Shown in pieces: positions 13,133-13,385 of a stretch of DNA of 13,385 nt. The stretch covers positions 1 through 13,385 of the forward strand of contig JAQCNN010000141.1 of assembly GCA_028275005.1 (NCBI GenBank), written 5' to 3'. How positions within the stretch are numbered: position 1 is the stretch's first letter; every line of letters begins with the position of its first letter. The translations under genes and the position numbers were made by a program. The stretch comes from Salinirussus sp. (lineage in GTDB: Archaea; Halobacteriota; Halobacteria; Halobacteriales; Haloarculaceae). Under the pieces are notes generated by a model that made no database searches, had not been told where the DNA came from, and saw only the letters and a program-made list of their open reading frames with translations.

Positions 13133-13385
13133 GGCTTACAGGGGATAGTCGAGGGCTCGCGTGGATAGCAGTTGTGCATGGAACACCAACCCACTGCGTC
13201 GGGCCTGAACACCGAGGTGTCTGGCAGTCGGGGGATAACGACGACAGCGACCCCGGCGACCGGCTCGCGGGCGGGAGGCCGCCGGCGCGATGGCGTGACA
13301 GTCGGTCGGCCGCGCCCACCACGAACGGCTGCCACCCGTCGGGCTGGTCGCGCAGTCCCCTGACCCGGAGTTCACCGTCACCCTC
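13133..13385 (-). other. Possible 3' part of a gene entering from the right edge
   Basis: The minus-strand frame entering at 13385 is open and reads like protein at first (ELRVRGLRDQPDGWQPFVVG, then AADRLSRHRAGG). After about 13270 it no longer looks coding, and its stop (13044) lies inside the zinc-ribbon gene. Either the gene is frameshifted or decayed here, or the frame is chance. Function not recognised. Confidence 0.3.

Noticed and set aside
1..13385. CRISPR array or cas genes
   Set aside because: No regularly spaced direct repeats and no Cas-like proteins seen on either strand.

Overview
The window is haloarchaeal chromosome (class Halobacteria). GC is high, the proteins are very rich in Asp and Glu, and TATA-like boxes lie about 25-30 nt upstream of start codons, as expected for leaderless transcripts. 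The gene order L12-L10-L1-L11, then a small conserved protein and a DRG GTPase, is the arrangement known from Halobacterium and relatives. I cannot name the genus from sequence alone.

Left part (1-8725), conserved core. A partial TctA-like membrane permease runs off the left edge on the minus strand. Next come the minus-strand stalk and L1 ribosomal genes: rpl12 (P1), rpl10 (P0) and rpl1 as one transcription unit, with rpl11 upstream under its own promoter. The 217-nt rpl11-rpl1 spacer holds a promoter and a structured leader, which fits L1 autoregulation. The rpl1-rpl10 junction is unusual: about 100 bp of consecutive hairpins sits between two copies of the same Shine-Dalgarno/ATGA start region. 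A 66-aa VNG_1110C-like protein diverges from a DRG-family GTPase, which is followed by a small membrane protein (probably TIGR04206) and a two-domain VOC protein. Diphthine synthase (dph5) converges on the VOC gene and diverges from a Trm5-type tRNA methyltransferase. Most of this block concerns ribosomes and translation: the stalk, EF2 diphthamide and tRNA G37 methylation.

Middle (8726-9180). A tRNA-Thr(CGT) gene marks the end of the conserved block. After it comes about 250 bp with no intact gene, then an 84-bp dyad-symmetric element.

Right part (9181-13385), accessory and partly decayed. It holds a single-pass, sequon-rich LolA-like secreted or cell-surface protein and a stretch with gene fragments. 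It also holds an unrecognised 100-aa protein with a good promoter, a gene-free low-complexity stretch, and a frameshifted CPBP-protease remnant. These are followed by a second copy of the 84-bp element, a winged-helix regulator, a small zinc-ribbon protein and a possible gene fragment at the edge. The two dyad elements are ungapped homologues 2852 bp apart with paired (compensatory) changes in their arms. They are the best candidate in the window for an undescribed structured or mobile element.
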